DNA of 64,000 bases from Planctomycetaceae bacterium (GCA_011525745.1 WYBU01000089.1:1-64000); one strand, 5' to 3'. Counted from the stretch's first letter, positions 43,195-51,772 are shown. A program made the numbers and translations. Notes: generated by a model from the letters alone, not told the origin.

Positions 43195-43938
43195 ATGATG
43201 TTCGCCAATCGGAATCTGACGCTCCTAGCTCTCGCCGGCCTGCTGCTGGCGGGCGCGGCCCCCGGCCGCTTCGGCATTCGACTGGGACTGCTCCTCTTCG
43301 CGTTCGTCTCGATGGCGGCCGCCGCTTCGAGTGCCGCCGCCGCGACGTTCATTGTGACCAACGCGGCGGACGTCGGCCCCGGCAGCCTGCGGCAGGCCAT
43401 CATTGACGCCAACAGCAATCCCGACGTGGACACGATCCTCTTTCATCCGAGCGTCACCGGCACGATCACGCTGGTGAACGGCCAACTTGCGATCACCGAC
43501 GCCGTGACCATCACCGGGCCGGGTGCGCAGTCGCTGACCATCAGCGGCAACAACAGCTCGCGCGTTTTCGACATCGCGACCACAGGCGCCGTCAGTTTGT
43601 CCGGATTGCGCATTGTCAACGGCTTTTCCGGAGGGCAGGCCGGCGGCGGGATTCGCTCGACCGCCCCGCTGACGCTGACGAACTGTGAAATCAGCGGATG
43701 TCACAATAATAATATTGGCGGCGGGTTGCGTCAGCTATCGACGAACGCGACGATCAACGGATGCACGTTTTCTGGAAACTCGGCCAACATAGGCGGCGGA
43801 GTCTATCTCGCGGGATCCGCCCCGTTGTTCATGGCCACGATCACAAACTGTACGTTTGTCAACAATACGGCGAGCACCATCGGGGGCGCTATCCGGCAGT
43901 TCTCCACCGTCCCGTCCACCACCCAGATCATCAACTGA
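43195..43938 (+). CDS. N-terminal part of an interrupted beta-helix/LamG/dockerin surface protein
   Basis: 247 residues from ATG 43195 (or 43198) to an in-frame TGA at 43936-43938. It opens with the S74-family head MMFANRNLTLLALAGLLLAGAA and then a second complete signal-like stretch (GRFGIRLGLLLFAFVSMAAAA). Beta-helix repeats with choice-of-anchor features (NGCTFSGNSANIGGGVYL, NCTFVNNTAS) follow. After the TGA the same frame continues without a shift (TIVENNASDGGGVALAG), so this and the next feature are one gene. The pattern [IN]-N-C-T in neighbouring repeats implies that the TGA replaced a cysteine codon. Confidence 0.75.
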   Translation: MMFANRNLTLLALAGLLLAGAAPGRFGIRLGLLLFAFVSMAAAASSAAAATFIVTNAADVGPGSLRQAIIDANSNPDVDTILFHPSVTGTITLVNGQLAITDAVTITGPGAQSLTISGNNSSRVFDIATTGAVSLSGLRIVNGFSGGQAGGGIRSTAPLTLTNCEISGCHNNNIGGGLRQLSTNATINGCTFSGNSANIGGGVYLAGSAPLFMATITNCTFVNNTASTIGGAIRQFSTVPSTTQIIN

Positions 43939-44001
43939 ACCATCGTTGAGAACAACGCGTCGGACGGCGGCGGCGTTGCCCTTGCCGGCACGAACACGGC
44001 C

Positions 44002-46989
44002 ATGTACCTGAGGAACACCGTCGTCGCCGGCAACACCGCCACGACGGCCGGGCCGAATATCTTCGCCACTACCGGTGCCATCTCCGCCGGGCACAACCTG
44101 ATCGGCGACGGCACGGGCTCGAACTTCACCCCCGTCATCGGCGACCTAGTCGGCACGACGTCCGCGCCGATCGACCCTCTGCTCGCTCCACTCGCCCAGA
44201 ACGGCGGTCCAACGCCGACCATGCTTCCCCTGCTGAACAGTCCCGTGGTCGACCGCGGAACGAACGTCGCGGCGCCGGCCGTGGACCAGCGCGGCCTCCA
44301 GCGCTCTGTGGGCTGCGCCACCGACATCGGCGCCGTCGAGGTCCAGACGGACTCGAACTGCACCGATTGCTGTGATCCGGCGAATGACAACTGTGGCGAT
44401 GCGGTCACCCTGCTCCCCGCCGGCACCGGAGTGTTGGGCGTGCCCGGCGACCTGACCCTCGCCACCCTTGACGGCCCGTCTACCGTCTGCGGCGTCGGCG
44501 TCGGCAGGGACGTGTGGTACCGGTTCCAGCCCAACGCCAGCGCGGATTGGGATATCCGCACCTGTTCGGACGGTGGCGTCGATACCGTCATCGAGCTGTT
44601 CGATGGTTGCTCTGGCACGAGCGTCGCCTGCAACGACGATGCCGACGGCTGCGGCGACGGCACCCAATCGCGGCTGGTGGTGCCGCTCGACGGCAGCGTC
44701 AGCTACCTTCTGCGCATCTGTTCCAAACTCGCCGCGCCCGCCGGGCCGTTCAATTTGGAGGTGACGCGGGCGGTGCCGTCGAACGACGATTGCACCGGTG
44801 CCACGTTTCTGTCGAGCTTCCCCTTCACCGACAGCCCGTACCACCTCTTGGCCACGCACGACCCGATCATCATGGGCTGCAACCCTGGCCCCGGATTGAC
44901 CCGCCACGGCGTCTGGTACGCCTACACCCCGAGCACCGACTGCACCCTGATCGTCAGCGAAACATCGGCCAACGATGTCGCCATGGCCCTCTTCACCGGC
45001 GCCGACTGCGGTTCTCTCGTCGAGGTCGCCTGCACCCTTGCGGAGACGGATGCCTTCGCCCTCACGGCAAATACCTCCTACTGGCAGCTCATCGGGATGC
45101 ATTCGGCCACGGCCGTGCCCACCACGCCGTTGGTCATCGAGTTCGAATGCGTGCCGCCGTTTCCCAACGATGACTGCGCGACGGCGACGGTAATCGCCGA
45201 GACGCCATTTTCGCACACCGTCGATTTCCGCCTTGCGGCGCCCGACCCGGACGTGACCTGCAACCAGTCGTCGAACGTACATACCCGCCACGGAGTCTGG
45301 TGGACCTACACGCCGTCCATCGACTGCATCGCCGTGCTGAGTGAGACCTCCACCAATGATACGATCACCGCAGTGTTCACCGGCGGCTGCGACAACCTCT
45401 TCGAGGTACACTGTTCAGACGCGGAGGGCTCGATCTTCACCATGCAGGCCGGGGTCCAGTACCACGTCCTCGTCGGCGCGTGGTCGGCCACCACTATCCT
45501 CACTACGCCCATCACGTTCAATTTGGACTGTGTCCTGCCGCCCGAAAACGACGCCTGCATCAATGCCATCCCCCTCGTCTGCGACACCTCCGTGGCAGGA
45601 AGCACCACCCTGGCCACCGCGGAGGGCGTACCTGTGCCGGCCACCTGCCCCGACACGTTCGAGGGCGGGTCTAACCTCGTGCAGAACCATCGGAAGGGCG
45701 TCTGGTACCGCGTGATCGGCGACGGCAACGCCTGGACGCTCTCGACCTGCAACGCCGGCACGAACTTCGATACGCAGATCGCCGTCTTCACCGGCGGGTG
45801 CGACAACCCAATCTGCTTCGTCGCCAACGATGATATGAACCAAACCGGCTGGAGCTGTCCGATCAGCTCGCGGCGCGCCGCGGTCCGCTTTGGGACCGTT
45901 CCAGGCGAGGAGTACCTCGTGCTCGTCATGCCATCTTCGAGCGGGCCGGCGGTTCCCTCCAACTTCCAGCTCGACGTCATCTGCACCGGTTGCTGCCAGG
46001 ATGGCGATTGCATTTTCGTGTCCGCCGACGCGTGCGCCGCCGGTGGCGGCGCACCGCCGGTCGATGCCACCAGTTGCGGCCCGCCCGAGGGCCATGCCCT
46101 CGATTTCGCCGGAAACAACGGCTACGTAAACGTCGGCACGCTCGGCACTTTTGGCAGCACGCTCAACACGTTCACCGCCGAGCTGTGGGTCCGCACCACC
46201 GACACCAGCCAGATTCACGTCCCTCTCAAACTCATCGACACGCCCGGAACGCCGACCGATCCGGTTTTCGCCATCGAGATGAATCGGACGAATCTCGGCG
46301 GCGGCGCGCCCGTCTATGCCGCCGGCCAGACGCTGTTCTACCTGCGCGACGGCAACAACATGGTCTTCTCGCGCAGTATCAGCGCGAACATTTACGACGG
46401 CCAGTGGCACCACATCGCCTGGCGTGTGCTTGACGCTGTGAACAACAACATGGAGGTGTATGTTGACGGAGGACTTCATCCACAGATCGAAGGGCTGTCG
46501 CAAAGCCCAGTGAACTTCCCCGATTGGACGCGGTTTCTGACGATAGGGGCTGCCAACAACCGCGGGACCATCGAGGCGTGGTTCAACGGCCAGATCGACG
46601 ATGTGCGCCTGTGGGCCGTGGCCCGCACCCAGGTGCAGATCTTTGCCAACATGAACCTTTCGGTCGCACCGAACACGCCGGGACTGTACGCCGCCTGGCG
46701 CCTGGACGACGGCGCGGGGACGACCGCGCTGGACCTCAACGGCGTGTATCACGGCACACTGGTCGGCGGCCCGTCGTGGATCGATTCATCGCCGTGCGCA
46801 GTGCCGTGCGGACCGGCCGACATCAACTGCGATGGCGTACTCGACATGGCGGACGTCGACGTGTTTGTCGGCGTGCTGTTGAGCACAAACACGGACCCTG
46901 ATCACGTCGCGCGGTCGGATTTCAACGGCGACGGCGTGGCCGACGGAATGGATATTCAGTTGTTTGCAGAGCACATATTGGACGGATGA
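44002..46989 (+). CDS. C-terminal part of the interrupted protein: repeat domains, LamG-like domain, dockerin
   Basis: 995 residues in the same frame as the preceding piece; the true open frame begins right after the TGA at 43939. It holds the rest of the beta-helix (TVVAGNTATTAGPNIF) and then four to five copies of a 110-120 residue beta-domain with NDDC-x-A at the start and GVWYAYTPSTDC or GVWYRV in the middle. A laminin-G/concanavalin-like domain follows (GHALDFAGNNGYVNVG, WHHIAWRVLD, DDVRLWAVARTQ), then a final dockerin pair (DINCDGVLDMADVDVF, DFNGDGVADGMDI). Secreted and probably cell-surface or S-layer associated. If the TGA is real, this half is not exported. Confidence 0.75.
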   Translation: MYLRNTVVAGNTATTAGPNIFATTGAISAGHNLIGDGTGSNFTPVIGDLVGTTSAPIDPLLAPLAQNGGPTPTMLPLLNSPVVDRGTNVAAPAVDQRGLQRSVGCATDIGAVEVQTDSNCTDCCDPANDNCGDAVTLLPAGTGVLGVPGDLTLATLDGPSTVCGVGVGRDVWYRFQPNASADWDIRTCSDGGVDTVIELFDGCSGTSVACNDDADGCGDGTQSRLVVPLDGSVSYLLRICSKLAAPAGPFNLEVTRAVPSNDDCTGATFLSSFPFTDSPYHLLATHDPIIMGCNPGPGLTRHGVWYAYTPSTDCTLIVSETSANDVAMALFTGADCGSLVEVACTLAETDAFALTANTSYWQLIGMHSATAVPTTPLVIEFECVPPFPNDDCATATVIAETPFSHTVDFRLAAPDPDVTCNQSSNVHTRHGVWWTYTPSIDCIAVLSETSTNDTITAVFTGGCDNLFEVHCSDAEGSIFTMQAGVQYHVLVGAWSATTILTTPITFNLDCVLPPENDACINAIPLVCDTSVAGSTTLATAEGVPVPATCPDTFEGGSNLVQNHRKGVWYRVIGDGNAWTLSTCNAGTNFDTQIAVFTGGCDNPICFVANDDMNQTGWSCPISSRRAAVRFGTVPGEEYLVLVMPSSSGPAVPSNFQLDVICTGCCQDGDCIFVSADACAAGGGAPPVDATSCGPPEGHALDFAGNNGYVNVGTLGTFGSTLNTFTAELWVRTTDTSQIHVPLKLIDTPGTPTDPVFAIEMNRTNLGGGAPVYAAGQTLFYLRDGNNMVFSRSISANIYDGQWHHIAWRVLDAVNNNMEVYVDGGLHPQIEGLSQSPVNFPDWTRFLTIGAANNRGTIEAWFNGQIDDVRLWAVARTQVQIFANMNLSVAPNTPGLYAAWRLDDGAGTTALDLNGVYHGTLVGGPSWIDSSPCAVPCGPADINCDGVLDMADVDVFVGVLLSTNTDPDHVARSDFNGDGVADGMDIQLFAEHILDG

Positions 46990-46996
46990 GTAATGC

Positions 46997-47170
46997 CTGA
47001 CGCCCGTCCTCGTCGAGGCATTGAAAGAACTCAAGCACGAGAACGAACGGAAACGGGCTGATACAGAAGACCAGCTAGCTCAACGCGACACACGAATCGC
47101 GTCGCTCGAACGGGAAATCCAGGAACTCAGGGCCATGATCCGCCGGATTGCGGCGGCGAAAGGAGACTGA
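46997..47170 (+). pseudogene. S74-family coiled-coil tail remnant
   Basis: An open frame of 57 residues without a start codon: LTPVLVEALKELKHENERKR, then QLAQRDTRIASLEREIQELR and RRIAAAKGD before TGA 47168-47170. It matches the tail of the intact S74 gene. It begins 8 bases after the stop of the LamG/dockerin gene and ends 4 bases before the next head, so the LamG gene sits where the middle of an S74 gene should be. Confidence 0.75.
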
Positions 47171-47174
47171 AGTA

Positions 47175-48452
47175 ATGTTCGCGAATCGGAATCTGACACT
47201 CGTGGCCCTGGAAGGCCTGCTGCTGGCGGGCGCGGCCCACGCCCAGACCCTGCTGGCCACGGCCTTCACCTATCAGGGGCAACTCAAGGACGGCGGCAGC
47301 CCCGCCAATGGGACGTATGACCTGGAGTTCTCGCTCTACGACGGCGAGGACGGCGCGGCCGTGCTGGTCGCCGGGCCGATCTGCGTGGACGACGTGCAGG
47401 TCGTCGACGGGCTGTTCACCGCCGAACTGGATTTCGGCGCGGCCTTCGGCGGCGACGGACGCTGGCTAGAGATCGCCGTCCGCGCCGACGATATCCCCGC
47501 CAACTGCGACACGGGCGCCTACACGACGCTCGCCCCGCGCCAGCCGCTGACGGCCGCGCCGTACGCGCACTTTTCCACGAAGCCCTGGGCCACGAGCGGG
47601 AATGACATCTCCTACACGACCGGCAACGTCGGCATCGGGACCAGCGACCCCCAACGGAAACTAGACGTGCTTGCCGGCGTCAACACGAGTCTGCGCGTCG
47701 GCCGGGACGGGGGCACGAACCTGGAGCTGAAGCATTTCAACACCGCGTTAACCGACGTGCCGGGCTCGGCGTTCGGCATGCAGGCGATCGGGCCGCTGCA
47801 CAGTCACGTCGTTCTCGACGTGCAGGCCAATGACAACGAGGACGGGTTCTACGTCCGCGTGCCCACGACCATGCAGATGAATCCGACCGTGGACAAGACC
47901 GTCCTGGCGGTCAAGGGCAACGGCCGGGTCGGCATCGGCACGGTGAGCCCGAGCGATCCGCTCACGGTCAACGGGGCCATCCGCTCGGTGAGCGGCGGGT
48001 TCAAGTACCCGGATGGCTCGGTGCAGACGACCGCCGCGTCAGCTCTGGCCGCCAACACCCGCACGCCGCAGCAGATCTCCCTGCTGCGCTGGTACGACGC
48101 CATTCAGACCGGACAGACGTTCGCCGTCGGCAGCAACCCTTATGGCGTGGCCTTCGACGGGGCCAACATCTGGGTGACGAATAGCGGCAGCAGCAACGTG
48201 ACCAAACTGCGGGCCTCCGACGGGGCCTATCTCGGCACGTTCGCCGTCGGCAGCACCCCTTTGGGCGTGGCCTTCGACGGGGCCAACATCTGGGTGGCGA
48301 ATTACTTCAGCAACAACGTGACCAAGCTGCGGGCCTCCGACGGGGCCTATCTCGGCACGTTCGCCGTCGGCCTCCAAACTTCCGGCGTGGCCTTCGACGG
48401 GGCCAACATCTGGGTGACGAATTCCGACAGTGGCACCGTCTCCAAGCTCTAA
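47175..48452 (+). CDS. S74-family head fused to a short YVTN-like beta-propeller, lacking the S74 tail
   Basis: The 425-residue protein begins with the same signal peptide and head as the gene at 41077 (nearly identical DNA up to about 47640), then diverges after the first NVGIGT motif. A middle with GRVGIGTVSP and FKYPDGSVQTT is followed by QQISLLRWYDAIQTG and almost three 40-residue propeller repeats (GVAFDGANIWVTN, VTKLRASDGAYLG). Six or more blades are needed for a closed propeller, so this one is short, and it ends abruptly at SGTVSKL. The S74 chaperone domain is absent. Confidence 0.8.
   Translation: MFANRNLTLVALEGLLLAGAAHAQTLLATAFTYQGQLKDGGSPANGTYDLEFSLYDGEDGAAVLVAGPICVDDVQVVDGLFTAELDFGAAFGGDGRWLEIAVRADDIPANCDTGAYTTLAPRQPLTAAPYAHFSTKPWATSGNDISYTTGNVGIGTSDPQRKLDVLAGVNTSLRVGRDGGTNLELKHFNTALTDVPGSAFGMQAIGPLHSHVVLDVQANDNEDGFYVRVPTTMQMNPTVDKTVLAVKGNGRVGIGTVSPSDPLTVNGAIRSVSGGFKYPDGSVQTTAASALAANTRTPQQISLLRWYDAIQTGQTFAVGSNPYGVAFDGANIWVTNSGSSNVTKLRASDGAYLGTFAVGSTPLGVAFDGANIWVANYFSNNVTKLRASDGAYLGTFAVGLQTSGVAFDGANIWVTNSDSGTVSKL
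48117..48452 (+). repeat. 120-bp in-frame tandem repeat (2.8 copies) in the propeller coding region
   Basis: ACGTTCGCCGTCGGC begins at 48117, 48237 and 48357, at an exact 120-base spacing. The copies share long identical runs such as GTGGCCTTCGACGGGGCCAA. Each encodes one propeller blade. The DNA identity is much higher than needed for the protein, which implies recent duplication or repeat-number change. Confidence 0.85.
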
Positions 48453-48801
48453 CGGAAAGGATCGACCTATAAATCCGAAGCATCAAACAAGGTTCACGCT
48501 TGCCGGCGTCACTTTGCTCACGGTTGGCGGCTCGGCGCCTGCTCAATGGCAGATCGACTGGCACACCCTCGACGGCGGCGGCATCCGCACGAGCAGTCCG
48601 ATCAATTCCCTTACTGTCGCCGGAACCATCCGTTCAATGAGCGGCGGTTGCAAGTTCCCCGACGACAGTGTGCTGACCACCGCCGCGGACGGCAGTCCAC
48701 GGCTGACTTGCAGCAGCGATATTCATTACGACGGCGGCAGCAGTCGGCCTTGCCCCGGATTCCAAGGCCGCTACGTTACGCCCATCCTGAGTCCTCGTTG
48801 A
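48430..48801 (+). CDS. Short chimeric secreted protein fragment
   Basis: An open frame of 123 residues overlapping the end of the previous gene by 23 bases. The likely real start is ATA at 48469, placed 8 bases after GGAAAGG, where a mutated ATG would begin a signal peptide (HQTRFTLAGVTLLTVGGSAPA). The following AQWQIDWHTLDGGG is an opening common in planctomycetal secreted proteins. It switches to TVAGTIRSMSGGCKFPDD, which matches the S74-family middle at about 47980. The C-terminus is unrelated. Probably a recombination product and perhaps not expressed. Confidence 0.45.
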   Translation: MAPSPSSNGKDRPINPKHQTRFTLAGVTLLTVGGSAPAQWQIDWHTLDGGGIRTSSPINSLTVAGTIRSMSGGCKFPDDSVLTTAADGSPRLTCSSDIHYDGGSSRPCPGFQGRYVTPILSPR

Positions 48802-48880
48802 ACCCTCGCCGATCCACGCCAACCCAGCGTGCAAACCCCATCCTATCATGCCTGTCAAGGGGGATAACTCGGACGGTCTC

Positions 48881-49573
48881 CTAGGCCGATCCCAGCAGGC
48901 ACGCGACGAACGCATCTATGTCGCCGGGGCCGATCGCCTGATCGGGCGTTGCCTCGACGTCGCCGGAGCAAACGTCGTTCCAGCCCGGCGTTTGCGCCGT
49001 GAACAGCAGCCGCAGAAAGTCGCCGATGTCCTGCCCATCGACCGCTCCATCGTGATTCATGTCGCAGGCCAGCGGCGCGAACGACGCCTCGACGGCCACG
49101 AACTTGCCCGGCGACAACTCCGACAGATTGATCCAGCCGAAGTTCTCGCCCCATGCGAAGCCCCTGAACCGGCCGTCGCATTCGATGCGCGCCGGATCCG
49201 GCGGGACCGCGAGGATGCCGCCGTCGAAGTTGATCCAACCGACGTTCTCGCCCCAGGCGTAGCCGAACAGGCTGCCATCGGGCGCCACGTTGACGCCGGC
49301 GTCGGTCCCATCCGCCAGGCTGTAGAACGTGCCGCCGACGGGCGTGCCATCGCCGAAGTTGATCCAGCCGACGTTCTCGGCCCAGGCAAAGCCGGACAGG
49401 AAAGTGCCGTGGACGACGACGCCCTGGTCGGGCACGGCCTCGGCGCGCCAGTTGATCCAGCCGAGGTTCTCGGTCCAGGCGTAACAATTGACCGGGTCGA
49501 TGTTGGATTGCGCCGCCGCGTGCTGCGACGCACACAAGACCATCAAGAACACTGCCGAAATCCATGGGTACAT
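48881..49573 (-). CDS. Secreted GWIN-repeat protein with C-terminal dockerin
   Basis: A 230-residue protein. A signal peptide (MYPWISAVFLMVLCASQHAAAQ) starts at 49573, preceded by GAGGAG. Four copies of an A-W-x-E-N-x-GWIN[WFL] repeat follow (AWTENLGWINW, AWAENVGWINF, AWGENVGWINF, AWGENFGWINL), spaced by 35-45 residues with DG-rich beta strands. The last 60 residues form a dockerin pair (DMNHDGAVDGQDIGDFL, IGPGDIDAFVACLLG). The repeat is known from secreted proteins of planctomycetes and related bacteria; its function is unknown. It may dock onto a cohesin-like or S-layer partner. Confidence 0.8.
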   Translation of the reverse strand: MYPWISAVFLMVLCASQHAAAQSNIDPVNCYAWTENLGWINWRAEAVPDQGVVVHGTFLSGFAWAENVGWINFGDGTPVGGTFYSLADGTDAGVNVAPDGSLFGYAWGENVGWINFDGGILAVPPDPARIECDGRFRGFAWGENFGWINLSELSPGKFVAVEASFAPLACDMNHDGAVDGQDIGDFLRLLFTAQTPGWNDVCSGDVEATPDQAIGPGDIDAFVACLLGSA

Positions 49574-49730
49574 CTTGCTTCTCCTCAATATGGCATCGCG
49601 CGGAAATAAGTTGAACGATTGGAAGAGGGGTGTTACGGGCGTCCCGCCCGTCCGGCACGGGCAAGATGCCCGTACCTCCCAGGACAATCGTTCTGGTTAT
49701 TTGTGCGCGACTCCTGAACCGGCCGCGGAA

Positions 49731-50693
49731 CTACAGGCCGTAATTCGCGTGCGGATTCGTGTTGGTGGCAATGTTTGCCCCGGTCACGATGGGACCGCTG
49801 GCGTTGCCGGCCGCGATGTCGTAGTTAGCGGCATTTCCGCCGGCGGAATTGCCGATGATCAGGTTGTTTCCGGCGTCGACATCGATCCCCCGATCGTTGC
49901 CCGTCACGTGGTTTCGTTCGATGCGGCAGAGGTTTGCGGTCACGTGAATGCCCGCGCCGACGCCGGCGCCGGACCCGTTGCCGTCGCAGAGATTATGTCG
50001 AATGACGCAGCGATTGGCGGCGTGGATGCCGTCGCCCGTGTTTCGAAACGCGAAGCAGCGCTCGATGATCGTCTGGAGCAAAGCGGATATGCTGTGGCTG
50101 CCGTTGTCGGCGGCCTCGCAATCGATGACGATCCCGCCTTCGTTGACGACAATGCCGATGTTGCCGTTACTCCGGGCGATGCAACCGGACACTCGAGCCT
50201 GGTTGGCTGCGCGAATGCCGCGCGCGCCGTTTTCCTCGACGATCACATCGCAGACAATCACGCCCACGCAATTGCTCAGGTCGATTCCATCGCTGCCCCA
50301 TCCGCGCACGGTCCCGTTTCGCACCACGACGTCGCGGACGCCGGCGGTGACGCGCACGCCGTCGAACGTTTGCGCTGCCCCGATGACGTGGAAGCCCATC
50401 AGGTCCAGCGTCACGTTGCCCGAAGCGATTTCGATGCCGGACTTGCCGGCCGTGCCCTGAACGTTCGCAGTCAGGTAATACGAGCCGGGTTGTGTGATCT
50501 GGAACAGGCTCGAGCCGTTCCCCGGCGTATTCGCGTCATTGACCGCGATGCGCGGCTCCAGATGGTCGAGCGGCTTCATTGTCGGGCCGATCGGCCCGGC
50601 CGGGGGGTTCAGGTCTCCCGCCCGCAGCGCGCTGGGCGCCAGCAGGGCGGACATCACAAGTGTCACGGTCCGTGCGTTGATGTAGTCGCGCAT
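49731..50693 (-). CDS. Secreted parallel beta-helix protein (third gene of the trio)
   Basis: A 320-residue protein starting at ATG 50693 behind GGGAG. Signal peptide, then the family leader GDLNPPAGPIGPTMKPLDHL, EPRIAVNDANTPGNG and a FQITQPGSYYLTANV segment. The right-handed beta-helix part has NGTVRGWGSDGIDLSNC and repeated short turns (GIRAANQARVSGC, GDGIHAANRCVIRHN). The last repeat ends NPHANYGL. Such helices often bind or cleave polysaccharides, but no catalytic residues are evident. It lies 17 bases downstream of a paralogue. Confidence 0.82.
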   Translation of the reverse strand: MRDYINARTVTLVMSALLAPSALRAGDLNPPAGPIGPTMKPLDHLEPRIAVNDANTPGNGSSLFQITQPGSYYLTANVQGTAGKSGIEIASGNVTLDLMGFHVIGAAQTFDGVRVTAGVRDVVVRNGTVRGWGSDGIDLSNCVGVIVCDVIVEENGARGIRAANQARVSGCIARSNGNIGIVVNEGGIVIDCEAADNGSHSISALLQTIIERCFAFRNTGDGIHAANRCVIRHNLCDGNGSGAGVGAGIHVTANLCRIERNHVTGNDRGIDVDAGNNLIIGNSAGGNAANYDIAAGNASGPIVTGANIATNTNPHANYGL

Positions 50694-50710
50694 GTCGTTG
50701 CTCCCGTTGC

Positions 50711-51751
50711 CTAATAGCCGATGTTCGCCCACGGGTTTCCGCTGGTGATCTGGCCGGGGTTGTTCAGGATCGTGCCGAAATGGTTGCCGCTGCCGATGCT
50801 GTAGTTGGTCGTGTTCCCTCCGGCGCTGTTGCGGATGATGAGGTTGGCGCTTCCAGCGGTGCTCACGCCGACGCCATTCAGCGTGCAATGATTCTCCTCG
50901 ATCCGGCTGCGGGTGCCCGTAACGTTGATTCCCACAAAGCCGTTCAAATCGCAGTTGTTTCCGCGGATGGAGCACGATCCGCTGTTTCGAATGCCGTCCA
51001 CGTTGTTCCTGCGAGATTGGCAGTTGATGACGGTCGAGCCGACGGAAACCGAGATTCCGTGACCGCCGTTGTTCTCGGCGGTGCAGTGGGAGACGATCGA
51101 TCCATTATCCGTGCTGATGCCCGTCCCACCGTTGTCCAGCGCCGTGCACGACCGCAGCACGTTGGTGCCCGCGTTGGTTGAGATGAAGCCGTTCCCGCTG
51201 TTCAGGCTCGCCGTGCAGTTCGTCACGACCGCTCCCCGACAAAGGACGAAACCATGGCTCCCGTTGCTGGATGAGTGCAGGCCGTCGAGATGCGCGCCGA
51301 TGCCGATCTCATCGCTGGAGCTTGCGCCATGCCGAAGATCGACGCCATCCTGCCCCCAGCCGGTGACGGTTCCGTTGCGGATGGTGATGTTGCTACGTGC
51401 GCCGTGGACGGAAATGCCGTCGAGCGAAGCGATCGACCCCTGAAGCGCGAAGCCCATGAGGTCAACGGTCACGTTGCTGGCGGCGATCACGATTCCGTGG
51501 CGGTTGAGCTGACCGGTCACGTTTCCGGTCAGGTGGTACGACCCGCTTTGCGTGATCCGGAAGCGCGAAAGCCCGTCGCCCGGAGTGTTCTGGGCGTTGA
51601 TCGCGATCCGCGGCTCAACCTGATCCAGCGGCTTCATCGTCGGACCGATCGGCCCGGCCGGCGGGTCCAGGTCGCCGGCGCGCGCCGGCGCGACGACGGC
51701 GGTGATAATCAACACGAACGACAGCACGCGGTGCGGACATGCGAGAGTCAT
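50711..51751 (-). CDS. Secreted parallel beta-helix protein (second gene of the trio)
   Basis: A 346-residue paralogue of its neighbours. ATG 51751 is preceded by GGAGGAA. It shares the GDLDPPAGPIGPTMKPLDQV leader, EPRIAINAQNTPGDG, FRITQSGSYHLTGNV and the NGTVTGWGQDGVDL motif. The beta-helix body contains repeated N-C or H-C turns (NCTASLNSGNGF, SCTALDNGGTGIS, HCTAENNGGHGIS), giving cysteines on a regular ladder. It ends GNPWANIGY. Probably cotranscribed with the genes on both sides (gaps of 17 and 21 bases). Confidence 0.82.
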   Translation of the reverse strand: MTLACPHRVLSFVLIITAVVAPARAGDLDPPAGPIGPTMKPLDQVEPRIAINAQNTPGDGLSRFRITQSGSYHLTGNVTGQLNRHGIVIAASNVTVDLMGFALQGSIASLDGISVHGARSNITIRNGTVTGWGQDGVDLRHGASSSDEIGIGAHLDGLHSSSNGSHGFVLCRGAVVTNCTASLNSGNGFISTNAGTNVLRSCTALDNGGTGISTDNGSIVSHCTAENNGGHGISVSVGSTVINCQSRRNNVDGIRNSGSCSIRGNNCDLNGFVGINVTGTRSRIEENHCTLNGVGVSTAGSANLIIRNSAGGNTTNYSIGSGNHFGTILNNPGQITSGNPWANIGY

Positions 51752-51772
51752 GGGATTCCTCCAACAGTCATG

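Noticed and set aside
43936..43957. TGA as a selenocysteine codon, with a small CGTTG-AGAA-CAACG hairpin just downstream
   Set aside because: The position is a structural cysteine in a beta-helix, the hairpin lacks a bacterial SECIS shape, and a point mutation is simpler. Other genes here use TGA as stop, so the code is standard.
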